Origin: Gloeocapsa sp. UFS-A4-WI-NPMV-4B04
Lineage (GTDB): Bacteria; Cyanobacteriota; Cyanobacteriia; Cyanobacteriales; Chroococcidiopsidaceae
Length of the DNA: 64,000 nucleotides
Assembly (NCBI GenBank): GCA_019359535.1
Contig: JAHHHE010000001.1
Coordinates: 35,040-99,039 of the forward strand
Reading direction: 5' to 3'
Every line of letters begins with the position of its first letter. The first letter of the stretch is position 1. The notes beneath the pieces were generated by a model. That model ran no database searches, had not been told where the DNA came from, and was given only the letters and a program-made list of their open reading frames with translations. Made by a program: the position numbers and the translations under genes. Below are positions 9,145 to 18,378 of the stretch, in pieces.

Positions 9145-12100
9145 TTACACCTTTTTGGAGTTTAAATTAGGTAATTCTTCCCTGGTTTCCTGCTCTGCTC
9201 CTTGCTCCAACTCTGCTAACATTTGTTCTAGTAGTTCGTTATCTGTCTGTTCAGCTAGCTTTTGGGCGATCGCCACAGCCAGATCAGCTACGGTGGGAGA
9301 ATCAAACAAGTAGCGTAGTGGTAACTCTACCTGGAATGCTTGGCGCAGTCGGGAAATTACCTGAGTTGCTAGTAGTGAATGTCCTCCTAACTCAAAAAAG
9401 TTGTCGTAAATACCCACTCGCTCTAAACTCAGGACTTCAGCCCAAATTCCGGCTATTACCTGCTCGACGTTGGTGCGCGGAGCAAAAAAACCTGCTAATG
9501 GCTGTACTTGATCTGGTGCTGGCAATTGCCACCGATCCACTTTGCCATTGGGATTTAAAGGTAAAGTCTTGAGGGTCACGACTGAAGGGATCATGTACTC
9601 CGGCAATTTCCTTTGCAAAAAACTCCGGATAGAATTAATATCTGGTGTTGCAACGCGACTCAGCACTAAATAAGCAACTAAGCGCTTGTCACCAGGCACA
9701 TCCTCACGAGCCACAACTACAGCTTGTTCTACATCTGAATGTTGCCTTAGCACCGCCTCAATTTCCCCTAGCTCGATGCGGAAACCACGAATTTTTACCT
9801 GATCATCAATTCGCCCGAGAAATTCAATGCAACCATCGCGCTGATACCGGGCTAAATCTCCAGTTTTGTAAAGACGCGCCCCCGCCTCCTGAGTGAAGGG
9901 GTTGGGAATAAATTTTGCTGCTGTCAGTTCTGGCTGATGCAGATAGCCTCGCGCTAGATTATCACCACCAATGTACAATTCGCCAGGTACACCAATTGGT
10001 ACGGGCTGTAGATGGGCATTTAGGATATAAATCTGAGTGTTAGCGATCGCCCGACCTAGTGGTATTGTCTCAGCAGTACACCCAGGCTCCACCTGATATG
10101 TAAGTACACCGACAGTTGCTTCTGTTGGTCCGTAATGATTGAGGATTTGGCAGTTAGCAGCAGATTTTTGTACCTTCTCGACTAAATTCCCAGGTGCAGA
10201 CTCGCCGCCCAATATCAGCCTTTGACGCGGCAAAATTGACTCCCAGTTGACAGATGCTAGTAAAGCCGCTAGGTGAGAAGGCACAATCTTCAGATAATCT
10301 ATGGGGTGGTAGCGACAATATTCTGCTAATGCGTCTGCATCAGTAGCTCGTTCTGCCGATATTATATGGAGACAGCCACCTGTACATAAAGAAGAGAAGA
10401 TCGCTGTATTACCCAAGTCGGCGGCGAAACTGGAAACTGTAGCGAAACTGGAACCAGAACGTAGATTCAATTTTGCTTGGATACCGTACAGATAATTACA
10501 AAGTTGTTGATGTTCAACAGCAACTCCTTTGGGGACACCAGTAGAGCCAGAGGTATAAATTACATAGGCTAGGTTTTTTGATGTTACCTGAATAGGCTTT
10601 TGCTGGCTATTTTGGGCAATGATTGTATCCCAGTCGTCTAGACACGCTATTTGAGCTATGTCTGCGTCAAAGCGATCGCGCAAATCCTGTTGCGTCAACA
10701 AAATTTTTGCCTGGGCATCCTGTAACATCAAAGTCAGGCGTTCTGTTGGCATTGCCGGATCTAGTGGTAGGTAAGCACCACCAGCTTTGAGAATGCCCAG
10801 CATTCCCACCACCATGTCCAGAGAGCGTTCAACACAAATACCTACAATTGTTTCTGGTTCGACTCCCGATGTTTGCAGGTAGTGAGCTAGTTGATTAGCA
10901 CGGGTGTTAAGTTCCTGGTAGGTTAGTTGCTGATTTTCAAACACAACAGCAATATTGTCCGGCGTATCAGCTGCTTGTTCTGCAAATAGTTGGTGAATGC
11001 ACTTATCTGATGGATAATCGGCTTGCGTCTGATTGAATTCAAATAACAGTTGATTGCGATCGCTAGACTTGAGTATTTCTAATTGACTAATGGCAGTTTC
11101 TGGATTAGCGATCGCACTTGCTAACAGTGTCTGAAACTGGCTAGATAAGTCTTTGATATCTTCGGTTTTATATAGCGCGGAATTATAGTAAATCTCGGCA
11201 ATTAAAGCATTCTTCTGCTGCCAGCAAGTTAATTTTAATTTGAATCGTTCAATACAAGAGTAGTGTTTGTAAATTTCAAAAGCTAGCCCCTCTTCACAAT
11301 ATTCTGGCAATTCCTCAAATTCAAAACAAAATTGATGCCAGGAGTCATCTATTTTAATACTTTCCTCACAGCTAAAGAATTCTTGCCATTCTCTAGCATC
11401 TTTTCTTGATTTACTGACTCTTTTGATTAGTTCTTTGAATGAAAAATATTTTTTTAGATAACAGTGTAGTGGTAAGTATTTTGTCAACAACCCTAAAGCT
11501 TGGTTTAATTCTTCATATTTCCTACCATCATCAGCCACGGCGATTATAATATCTTGTTGTTGCGTCAGTTTCCAGAGCAAAATCTGCCAACAGGCTAGTA
11601 AGATGTCGCAATTTTCTACATCATATTCTTGCCCTAACAAGTTAATCTCTTTGACTAAATCGTTAGAAATTTCTAGGGGTAATAACTGAGGCTGAAATTC
11701 TAAATCAAAGTTTTTAGCTTCACACCACAGATGTAAATTGGGTATGGCAGTTAAATTCTGCTGTTGCCAGTATTCTCGTCCTATTTCTGAATCTTCAAAC
11801 AGTTCATTTTGCCACTCAGCAATATCTGCATATTGTAGCGATCGCTCAGATATTTCTTTACCCTGTAAGCTAGCTGAGTACGAAATACTTATCTCTTTCA
11901 CTAATTGCTTAAGGGTTATACTATCTGCGAGCAGTGCAGATAAACCAAGTAATAATACATATTTTTTATGTGATAATTTAATAATGTTAATAATTAAACT
12001 TGAGTTATTTTCTAGGTAAAATGGCTGTTGTTTTATTGCATCAAAAATTAACTCAATCTTAGCTTCTTGTTCTTGAAGAGAAAAATCATTTAAATTATGT

Positions 12101-12360
12101 TCATCGATAGAAATTTCGTAGGTATCAGCTATCACTTGTAGCGGTATTGTCATTCCAGGTAGACAATGAAAGCTAGTGCGAAGAATCTCGTGCCGCTCAA
12201 CAACATTTTGTAATGCTTTTTTAAAAACATTTATATTCAGATTTCCGGCAATTAAAACCGCACACTGAACGCGATAGAAAGATATACTTTCGCCTTGTTG
12301 TAATAGCCAGAGATGCTTTTGTTGGGGTGATAGCCGAAACCCCTCAATGTGTTGTTGCAT
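9145..12360 (-). CDS. NRPS interface-like C domain-A(Asp)-T
   Basis: A 1071-residue single module. Residues 1-440 are condensation-like, but the C3 position near 135 reads LSALLADSIT, without HH or DG, so it should be catalytically inactive and fits the interface-domain class. The A domain (about 450-960) has VIYTSGSTGVPKG, FAADLGNT near 645 and NHYGPTEATVG; the code D-L-T-K-I-G-H-V-G-K reads as aspartate. T has LGGHSLL (Ser near 993). The missing condensation activity can come from the C domain ending the protein at 13630-18378, and hydroxylation from the free TauD enzyme at 12579-13616. This would be a three-gene split of the same C / TauD / interface-A-T unit seen at 1-9139. The protein ends in a Glu-rich tail that may act in docking. 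The stop lies 5 bp before the next start. Confidence 0.94.
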   Translation of the reverse strand: MQQHIEGFRLSPQQKHLWLLQQGESISFYRVQCAVLIAGNLNINVFKKALQNVVERHEILRTSFHCLPGMTIPLQVIADTYEISIDEHNLNDFSLQEQEAKIELIFDAIKQQPFYLENNSSLIINIIKLSHKKYVLLLGLSALLADSITLKQLVKEISISYSASLQGKEISERSLQYADIAEWQNELFEDSEIGREYWQQQNLTAIPNLHLWCEAKNFDLEFQPQLLPLEISNDLVKEINLLGQEYDVENCDILLACWQILLWKLTQQQDIIIAVADDGRKYEELNQALGLLTKYLPLHCYLKKYFSFKELIKRVSKSRKDAREWQEFFSCEESIKIDDSWHQFCFEFEELPEYCEEGLAFEIYKHYSCIERFKLKLTCWQQKNALIAEIYYNSALYKTEDIKDLSSQFQTLLASAIANPETAISQLEILKSSDRNQLLFEFNQTQADYPSDKCIHQLFAEQAADTPDNIAVVFENQQLTYQELNTRANQLAHYLQTSGVEPETIVGICVERSLDMVVGMLGILKAGGAYLPLDPAMPTERLTLMLQDAQAKILLTQQDLRDRFDADIAQIACLDDWDTIIAQNSQQKPIQVTSKNLAYVIYTSGSTGVPKGVAVEHQQLCNYLYGIQAKLNLRSGSSFATVSSFAADLGNTAIFSSLCTGGCLHIISAERATDADALAEYCRYHPIDYLKIVPSHLAALLASVNWESILPRQRLILGGESAPGNLVEKVQKSAANCQILNHYGPTEATVGVLTYQVEPGCTAETIPLGRAIANTQIYILNAHLQPVPIGVPGELYIGGDNLARGYLHQPELTAAKFIPNPFTQEAGARLYKTGDLARYQRDGCIEFLGRIDDQVKIRGFRIELGEIEAVLRQHSDVEQAVVVAREDVPGDKRLVAYLVLSRVATPDINSIRSFLQRKLPEYMIPSVVTLKTLPLNPNGKVDRWQLPAPDQVQPLAGFFAPRTNVEQVIAGIWAEVLSLERVGIYDNFFELGGHSLLATQVISRLRQAFQVELPLRYLFDSPTVADLAVAIAQKLAEQTDNELLEQMLAELEQGAEQETREELPNLNSKKV

Positions 12361-12578
12361 ATCTATAGAACCTTTTTTTATTAAATGTTTTAACTAAGAA
12401 AAACAGCAGGAAAGAAATGTATATCAATGCCTTTTGTGAAGACGAACATAAGAAAGTGAATTCATTGGTGGAGAAGATCGAAAAATCCATGCCGAGATTG
12501 CTTGGAATGAAGCGTAAAGCATCCTTATTGAAATCCCTAAATTTATCATCGATAATTCCTCCTTCTGCCTCTTGCCTC
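12361..12578. other. Intergenic spacer inside the operon
   Basis: A 218-bp spacer between the hydroxylase gene and the interface-A-T gene. It is AT-rich apart from an STRR-like tract at its right end. A minus-strand frame covers it but starts in the repeat and resembles no family. I see no clear promoter or terminator. Confidence 0.5.
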
Positions 12579-12597
12579 CTACCTTCTGTCTCCTTCA
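12558..12597. repeat. STRR-like heptanucleotide tract at the 3' end of the TauD gene
   Basis: Units such as ccttctg, cctcttg and cctcctacc recur in tandem. The hydroxylase reading frame runs into this tract, which supplies its last residues (EGDRR) and its stop codon. Confidence 0.75.
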
Positions 12598-13616
12598 TAC
12601 TGTTCAGCCATTCCCACTACAACTTTGCGCGAACCTTTAAACGGTGTACGTCCATGTGCAGCTAACATATTGTCTAGTAATAAAACATCTCCTTCTTGCC
12701 AAGGAAAGATAATTGTTTCTTGCTGATAGATTTGACGAATCTTGTCTAAAACAGCAGCTTCGATTGGAGAACCATCACCGTAATAAGCATTGCGGGGTAA
12801 ATCTGATTCTTGAAATTCAGCTAAAAGCTGCTGACGAACAGTTGGTTCTAAATTGGAAATGTGGAATAAATGAGCTTGATTAAACCAGACTTTTTCTGAT
12901 GTTTTAGGATGGGTAGCAACAGCTTGACAAACTTGGCTAGTTTTTAAGCGATCACCATGCCATTCAAACTCAATTTTGTTTTTATTGCAATAATATTCTA
13001 CATCAGATTTATTGTTTGTATTAAATACATTTTGCCAAGATAAATCTATTCCTCCACCAGAATTGCGCGTATACATTACTCCCTTTTGGATAAACTTTTC
13101 TTTAATTTCTGCGTCAAGAGATTCAAACACTTTACGACTATCAGCAATTGGTGTTTCTCCTCCCTGTTGAGCTTTCTTAATACAAAAAAAAGCAATTTTC
13201 ATTGACCAAGTACGAGAGTAGGACATCTCGTTATGTAATGGAATAAATTGATTAGCAGGATATTCCGTTGAAGTATAGATGTTACCACTTACGCGACTAC
13301 GCGGCGTTGAACGATAAGAATATTCCAGTAACTCCTCAGAAATTGCTTTGATGAATTGCTCAAATTCACTAACATCATTTACCTGAAATCCTCGAAAAAG
13401 TATGCCTCCATACTTCAATAACTGAGTTTCAATCAAAGCTCGATTATTTTTAGCCCAATTAATAAAATTTAATTGAGCTAAACTAGGTTGAATAACTAGG
13501 GGTAGTGTCTCAGGTTGTAAATATGATGTGTTAATCAATTCCTCGGCGGAGACACTGATAGCTTTACGACGCATAGAAGTAAAGCTCTTTGGCGGTTTGG
13601 CTTCTGTATTTGCCAT
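12579..13616 (-). CDS. Stand-alone TauD/SyrP-like Fe(II)/2-oxoglutarate dioxygenase, predicted Asp beta-hydroxylase
   Basis: A 345-residue enzyme of the TauD/TfdA fold. The facial triad is visible as HNE at 128-130 and His321 in LAAHGRTPFKGSRK, whose Arg should bind 2-oxoglutarate. GGETPIADSR and PRNAYYGDG are conserved with the fused domain at the end of the 3446-9139 gene, but the two are clearly diverged. It sits between a C-terminal C domain (13630-18378) and an interface-A(Asp)-T protein (9145-12360). It is therefore the likely in trans hydroxylase for the first Asp, making beta-hydroxyaspartate, a hydroxy-carboxylate iron ligand. The C-terminus runs into an STRR repeat. Stereochemistry cannot be assigned from sequence alone. 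Confidence 0.93.
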   Translation of the reverse strand: MANTEAKPPKSFTSMRRKAISVSAEELINTSYLQPETLPLVIQPSLAQLNFINWAKNNRALIETQLLKYGGILFRGFQVNDVSEFEQFIKAISEELLEYSYRSTPRSRVSGNIYTSTEYPANQFIPLHNEMSYSRTWSMKIAFFCIKKAQQGGETPIADSRKVFESLDAEIKEKFIQKGVMYTRNSGGGIDLSWQNVFNTNNKSDVEYYCNKNKIEFEWHGDRLKTSQVCQAVATHPKTSEKVWFNQAHLFHISNLEPTVRQQLLAEFQESDLPRNAYYGDGSPIEAAVLDKIRQIYQQETIIFPWQEGDVLLLDNMLAAHGRTPFKGSRKVVVGMAEQYEGDRR

Positions 13617-13629
13617 ATTTAGACCTACC

Positions 13630-16600
13630 TTATAAATTTTTAATTGGTTTGCGCTCGATCTTCTTTAATTTCTGAAGATTAGATGTTTGAATTTCTCTTT
13701 TTTGGATAAGTTGTTGTTCTTTATCAATGTGGGAGAGAATTTCTGCTAGCTCGTTCAGCCTCATGTTGGGCTGCTTTGTAACATGGTGCAGGAGGGTTTC
13801 AAAATATCTGATTAATCGGGTAATAGCAGCCTTGTCTAACAGCTGTGTTTTATACTCAAACGTGCCTTCGATTCCCTCTGGACTTTCCCAGATATTAAGT
13901 AGCAAATCGTGTCGTACCGTATCAGTATCAATCTCAACTAAGCTAAGAGTTAGCCCTGGCAATTCCAAAGGAGGCATAGGAGCATTTTGTAGGACAAACC
14001 ACGCTTGGTACAATGGATTATGGCTCAGGTTTCTCTCTGGTTGTAGTTCCTCTACTAGCTTCTCAAAGGGCAAGTCTTGGTGAGCGTAGGCTGCTAAAGT
14101 AACTTGACGTGATCGCATCAATAATTCCTGAAAACTGGGATTACCAGACAAGTCGATGCGTAGCACTAAAGTATTAATAAAGAACCCCATCAGTCGTTCA
14201 ATTTCAACTTGAGTGCGATTAGCAATGGGTGAACCAACTCGGATGTCTTCTGTACCAGTGAAGTAATAGAGGGATGCTTGGAATGCCGCTAAGAGTGCCA
14301 TGAATAAAGTAACTCCTTGCTGGCGACACATCTGAGTAATTGCGGCGGTTAGTTCAAGTGAGAGTAAGAAAGATTGAGTTGCACCTTGATGAGTGGGAAC
14401 GGTTAAGCGTCTACTTGGTGTAGGAAATGTTAGTCGAGGACATTTGTTACTCAATTGCTGTTTCCAGTAATTCAGTTGAGTTTGGAGTACCTCCCCTTGC
14501 AGCCATTGGCGCTGCCAAACAGCGAAATCTGCATACTGGATACTCAGTTTAGGGAGTGGCGAAGGCTGTTGAGTAGAGAAAGCTGCATAGAGTGCTGCTA
14601 CTTCTTGAAGTAACACCCCCATTGACCAAGCATCGGAGATAATGTGGTGCATTGTCAGCAGAACGATGTGTTCTTCTGCTTGCAATCGCAGTAGAGTCAC
14701 TCGCAGCAACGGACAGCAGGTTAAATCAAAAGGTTGTAGAGCATCTTTTGTAGCCAGCCTTTGCACCTCAGCCTCGCGCTGTGCGGAATGCAAATGAGAC
14801 AAATCTATTAATGGTAATGTGATTAAGGAAGGTGCGATCGCCTGCATCGGTTGACCATCTACGGCGATAAAGCTCGTCCGCAAGGCTTCGTGACGCTCAA
14901 CCACTTCATTAAAGCTGCGGGTTAGCGCTTCCACATCGAGCTTACCTTGGAGACGCACTCCTTCCGGGATATTATAGGCATTTTCCGGCTCTAATTGGTC
15001 AAGGAACCACAATCGCTGTTGAGCAAAAGACAGAGGCAGTTCTCTATCCCGTGAAATTAGTACTAGGGGCGGAATCTCGAGCCCTTGTTTGGCACGACAA
15101 GCTGTTTCTATGCGTTCAGCCAAGCCAGCTACAGTAGGCGACTCAAATAAACAGTGCAAGGGCAATTCAACCTGGAAGGCTTCGCGGAGGCGGGAAATCA
15201 TCTGAGTTCCTAGCAGGGAGTGTCCCCCCAATTCAAAGAAGTTATCATGAATGCCTACTTGCTGAAGACTTAGAACCTGCTCCCAGAGGCGTGTCATAAT
15301 TTCCTCAACCGGAGCGCGCGGAGCAACAAAGCTTGCCAAGTCGCCTCTAGCGGTGTCAGGTGCTGGCAATGCCCGATAGTCAATTTTCCCATTAGGCGTT
15401 AGCGGTAGTGCCTCTAAAATTACAAAGGCAGAAGGCATCATATAGTTTGGTAACTTCTCCTTCAGGAAGTGGCGCAGTTCATTAATCGTGAGTAACTGCT
15501 TCGGTTGAGGAACTGTATAGGCTACCAAACGCTTATTTTCTGGTTCATCCTCCCGCAGCACAACCACACTCGCTTGTACTGCTGGGTATTGACTGAGAAC
15601 CGCCTCAATCTCTGCGAGTTCGATCCGGAACCCTCGAATCTTCACCTGTTGATCGCTCCGCCCAAGATACTCAATGTCTCCATTAAGCAAATAGCGAACT
15701 AAGTCGCCGGACTTATACAGACGCGCCCCTGGTTTGTTGCTATAGGGATTAGGGATGAACCGTTCTAGAGTTAGATCAGGGCGGTTGAGATAGCCGCGAG
15801 CTAAACCAGCACCACCGACATACATCTCGCCAGGAACCCCAATCGGCACAGGTTGCAAGTAGCGATCCAGCACATAGACTTGCAGATCAGGAATCGGACG
15901 ACCGATCGCACTGCCCGTACTGCTAAGGTCTGCGATCGCTAGGGGACGATAGGTGACATGAACAGTCGTTTCTGTGATCCCATACATATTGACTAATTGG
16001 GGAACCTGATCGCCGTGTCTCTCAAACCAAGGTCTTAAACTTTGGAGTTCCAAAGCTTCCCCACCAAAGATTACTAGGCGCAAGCTCAAGTTTTGCTGAC
16101 TGCCCAAAGATTCCTCTGTTTGGATAAGCTGGCGAAACGCGGAGGGAGTCTGGTTGAGAACTGTCACCCGCTCTTGGCAAAGCAAATTGTAGAAAGCTTC
16201 GGGTGAACGGCTGATCCAGTAAGGTACTACCACCAGCCGCCCACCATAGAGCAACGCACCCCAAAGTTCCCAGACGGAGAAGTCGAACGCATAGGAGTGG
16301 AAGAGTGTCCACACATCCTGTTCACTGAAGTGAAACCAGGATTGCGTCGCTGCCAAGAGACGCACAACATTGGCATGGCTGATTAATACGCCCTTGGGTT
16401 TGCCAGTAGAGCCGGAGGTGTAGATTACATAAGCCAAGTTAGCAGGAGAAACTTTTGGAGCAGGGTGAGATGCTTTCTTATCTTCCCAATCGCCATCTAG
16501 ACACACTACCTTAGCTTGATGTTCTGGCAAAACTGTGAGTAACTTTGACTGCATTAGCAGCACTGACACTTGGGAATCTGACAACATAAATGCCAAGCGC

Positions 16601-18378
16601 TCTTGGGGATAGGCTGGATCTAAAGGTACATAAGCCCCGCCCGCTTTGAGAATGCCCAGTATCCCTACTACCATATCTAGGGAGCGTTCCACACAGATGC
16701 CAACTAATACCTCTGGTGCTACACCGAGTGTTTGCAAGTGATGTGCTAGTTGATTTGCTCGTTGATTTAGTTCTCGGTAGGTAAGTTGTTGGTTTTCAAA
16801 TACTACGGCAACAGCATCCGGTGTCCGTTCTACTTGCGCCGCAAACAACTGATGGATACACAAATCAAGCCCTGGGTCATGAGTTATGATAACTTCTTCA
16901 TTCCCCCCTGCTCCCTGCTCCCTGCCTTCTCCATTCCACTCCCCTAACAATTGGCGTTGCTCTAAAGCACTCAGCAACGGTAAGTCCGAAATAGACTGTT
17001 GCGGATTTGCCACAATTCCTGACAACAAGTTACAGAAATGCTCCACCATCCGGCTAACCGTCGTGGCATCGAACAAATCTGTGTTGTACTCAAATAACCC
17101 TGCTAGTCCTAACTGATTTTCAGAGATATCTAGGCTCAAATCAAACTTCGCTGTCTGGTTTTCTGACTTTAGGAAACTGATAGCCAAACCTGGTAGCTGC
17201 AATTCGTCCATCGGTGTATTCTGGAAAACAAACGACACCTGGAATAGCGGGTTATGGCTTAAATCTCGCTCAGGTTGCAGTTTTTCCACCAGGTACTCAA
17301 AGGGCAAATCTTGATGGGCATAGGCTGATAAAGTACACTCGCGCACTCGCTCTAGCAGATCCCAAAAGCTAGGGTTGCCTTCCAGGCTAGTACGTAGCAC
17401 TAGGGTATTGACAAAATAGCCAATTAACCCTTCAGTCTCAGCGCGGTTACGATTGGCAATAGGGGAGCCTACCAAAATATCGTCCTGGGAGGTGTAGCGG
17501 TGCAGCAATATTTTGAACGCTGCTAGCAAAGTCATGAACAGAGTCACCCCTGCTTTTTTGCTTAGTGCCTTGAGCGCTGTAGTTAGATCGGTGGGTAGGG
17601 AAAAGGATTGCGTAGCACCTCGGAAGGTTTGAATTACAGGTCGGGGACGGTCTGTAGGCAACTGGAGTACGGGGGGGTTGCTACCGATCTGCTGCTGCCA
17701 GTAGGCTAGTTGTGCATCTAGTCTTTCTCCCTGTAGCCACTGCCGTTGCCAAACAGCGAAGTCGGCATACTGGATAGGTAGTTCTGGTAGCGGTGATAGT
17801 TTTCCCGTCGAGAAGGCTGTGTAAAGCGTTGCTACTTCCTGAATCAAAAGTGTGATTGACCAACCATCAGAGATGATGTGGTGCATCGTAAATAGCAGCA
17901 CGTACTCGGTATCACTTAACTGCAACAGAGTAGCTCGTAGCATTGGGCATTGAGTCAAATCAAACGGTTGCTGCGCTTCCTGCTTGGCTAGTCGTAGTAC
18001 CTCCTCATCCCGCTCAAATTCCGGAAATTTCTGCAAATTTACTAGCGGCAAAGCCAAAGTCAAGGTTGGGGTAATTAGCTGGACTGGCTGACCTTCTACT
18101 ACCCCAAAGCTAGTGCGTAAGGCTTCATGACGGCGCACGATTTCGTTGAGAGTTTGCTGTAGCGCCGCTATATTGAGCGTACCAGTAAGACTTACAGCAG
18201 TAGGAATGTTGTAGGAGGGAGTGTTTGGCTCTAATTGGTCAAGAAACCATAGTCGCTGCTGGGCAAAAGACAGAGGAAACAAGCGGGGCTGGCTAGCCTT
18301 TTTTTGTAATAACTCTGCCAGTAATGCCCGTTTTTGTTCTGCTGAAAGAACGGTGATATCTTTATGAGTATTGCTCAT
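13630..18378 (-). CDS. NRPS C-A(Thr)-T-C
   Basis: A 1582-residue protein. C1 (about 30-470) has HHIISDGWS near 167. The A domain (about 505-1005) has VIYTSGSTGKPKG, FDFSVWE near 696 and NMYGITETTVH; the derived code D-F-W-N-I-G-M-V-H-K is the classic threonine code. T follows (LGGHSLLGT, Ser near 1054), then a second C domain (about 1120-1560) with HHIISDAWS, where the Gly of HHxxxDG is Ala but the His pair and Asp remain. The trailing C domain has no A-T in this protein and should accept the Asp from the interface-A-T protein at 9145-12360. A short basic C-terminal tail follows. The start overlaps the preceding PKS stop (ATGA), implying translational coupling. Confidence 0.95.
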   Translation of the reverse strand: MSNTHKDITVLSAEQKRALLAELLQKKASQPRLFPLSFAQQRLWFLDQLEPNTPSYNIPTAVSLTGTLNIAALQQTLNEIVRRHEALRTSFGVVEGQPVQLITPTLTLALPLVNLQKFPEFERDEEVLRLAKQEAQQPFDLTQCPMLRATLLQLSDTEYVLLFTMHHIISDGWSITLLIQEVATLYTAFSTGKLSPLPELPIQYADFAVWQRQWLQGERLDAQLAYWQQQIGSNPPVLQLPTDRPRPVIQTFRGATQSFSLPTDLTTALKALSKKAGVTLFMTLLAAFKILLHRYTSQDDILVGSPIANRNRAETEGLIGYFVNTLVLRTSLEGNPSFWDLLERVRECTLSAYAHQDLPFEYLVEKLQPERDLSHNPLFQVSFVFQNTPMDELQLPGLAISFLKSENQTAKFDLSLDISENQLGLAGLFEYNTDLFDATTVSRMVEHFCNLLSGIVANPQQSISDLPLLSALEQRQLLGEWNGEGREQGAGGNEEVIITHDPGLDLCIHQLFAAQVERTPDAVAVVFENQQLTYRELNQRANQLAHHLQTLGVAPEVLVGICVERSLDMVVGILGILKAGGAYVPLDPAYPQERLAFMLSDSQVSVLLMQSKLLTVLPEHQAKVVCLDGDWEDKKASHPAPKVSPANLAYVIYTSGSTGKPKGVLISHANVVRLLAATQSWFHFSEQDVWTLFHSYAFDFSVWELWGALLYGGRLVVVPYWISRSPEAFYNLLCQERVTVLNQTPSAFRQLIQTEESLGSQQNLSLRLVIFGGEALELQSLRPWFERHGDQVPQLVNMYGITETTVHVTYRPLAIADLSSTGSAIGRPIPDLQVYVLDRYLQPVPIGVPGEMYVGGAGLARGYLNRPDLTLERFIPNPYSNKPGARLYKSGDLVRYLLNGDIEYLGRSDQQVKIRGFRIELAEIEAVLSQYPAVQASVVVLREDEPENKRLVAYTVPQPKQLLTINELRHFLKEKLPNYMMPSAFVILEALPLTPNGKIDYRALPAPDTARGDLASFVAPRAPVEEIMTRLWEQVLSLQQVGIHDNFFELGGHSLLGTQMISRLREAFQVELPLHCLFESPTVAGLAERIETACRAKQGLEIPPLVLISRDRELPLSFAQQRLWFLDQLEPENAYNIPEGVRLQGKLDVEALTRSFNEVVERHEALRTSFIAVDGQPMQAIAPSLITLPLIDLSHLHSAQREAEVQRLATKDALQPFDLTCCPLLRVTLLRLQAEEHIVLLTMHHIISDAWSMGVLLQEVAALYAAFSTQQPSPLPKLSIQYADFAVWQRQWLQGEVLQTQLNYWKQQLSNKCPRLTFPTPSRRLTVPTHQGATQSFLLSLELTAAITQMCRQQGVTLFMALLAAFQASLYYFTGTEDIRVGSPIANRTQVEIERLMGFFINTLVLRIDLSGNPSFQELLMRSRQVTLAAYAHQDLPFEKLVEELQPERNLSHNPLYQAWFVLQNAPMPPLELPGLTLSLVEIDTDTVRHDLLLNIWESPEGIEGTFEYKTQLLDKAAITRLIRYFETLLHHVTKQPNMRLNELAEILSHIDKEQQLIQKREIQTSNLQKLKKIERKPIKNL
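16900..16936. repeat. STRR-like tract in NRPS C-A linker
   Basis: Tandem ctccctg/ctgcctt-type units lie inside the coding frame and encode GREQGAGGNEE between C1 and A. The tract and about 30 bp of flank are nearly the same as at 25010 and 47788 in two other genes. Confidence 0.75.

Noticed and set aside
9145-12360. Reading the N-terminal domain as an ordinary or epimerase-type condensation domain
   Set aside because: The HHxxxDG motif is absent (LSALLADS), and the paralogue at 1-2742 shows the same loss next to a hydroxylase.
12344-12598. 84-codon minus-strand frame between the TauD and interface-A-T genes
   Set aside because: It begins inside an STRR tract, overlaps both neighbours' ends, has no recognisable domain and reads like spacer sequence.
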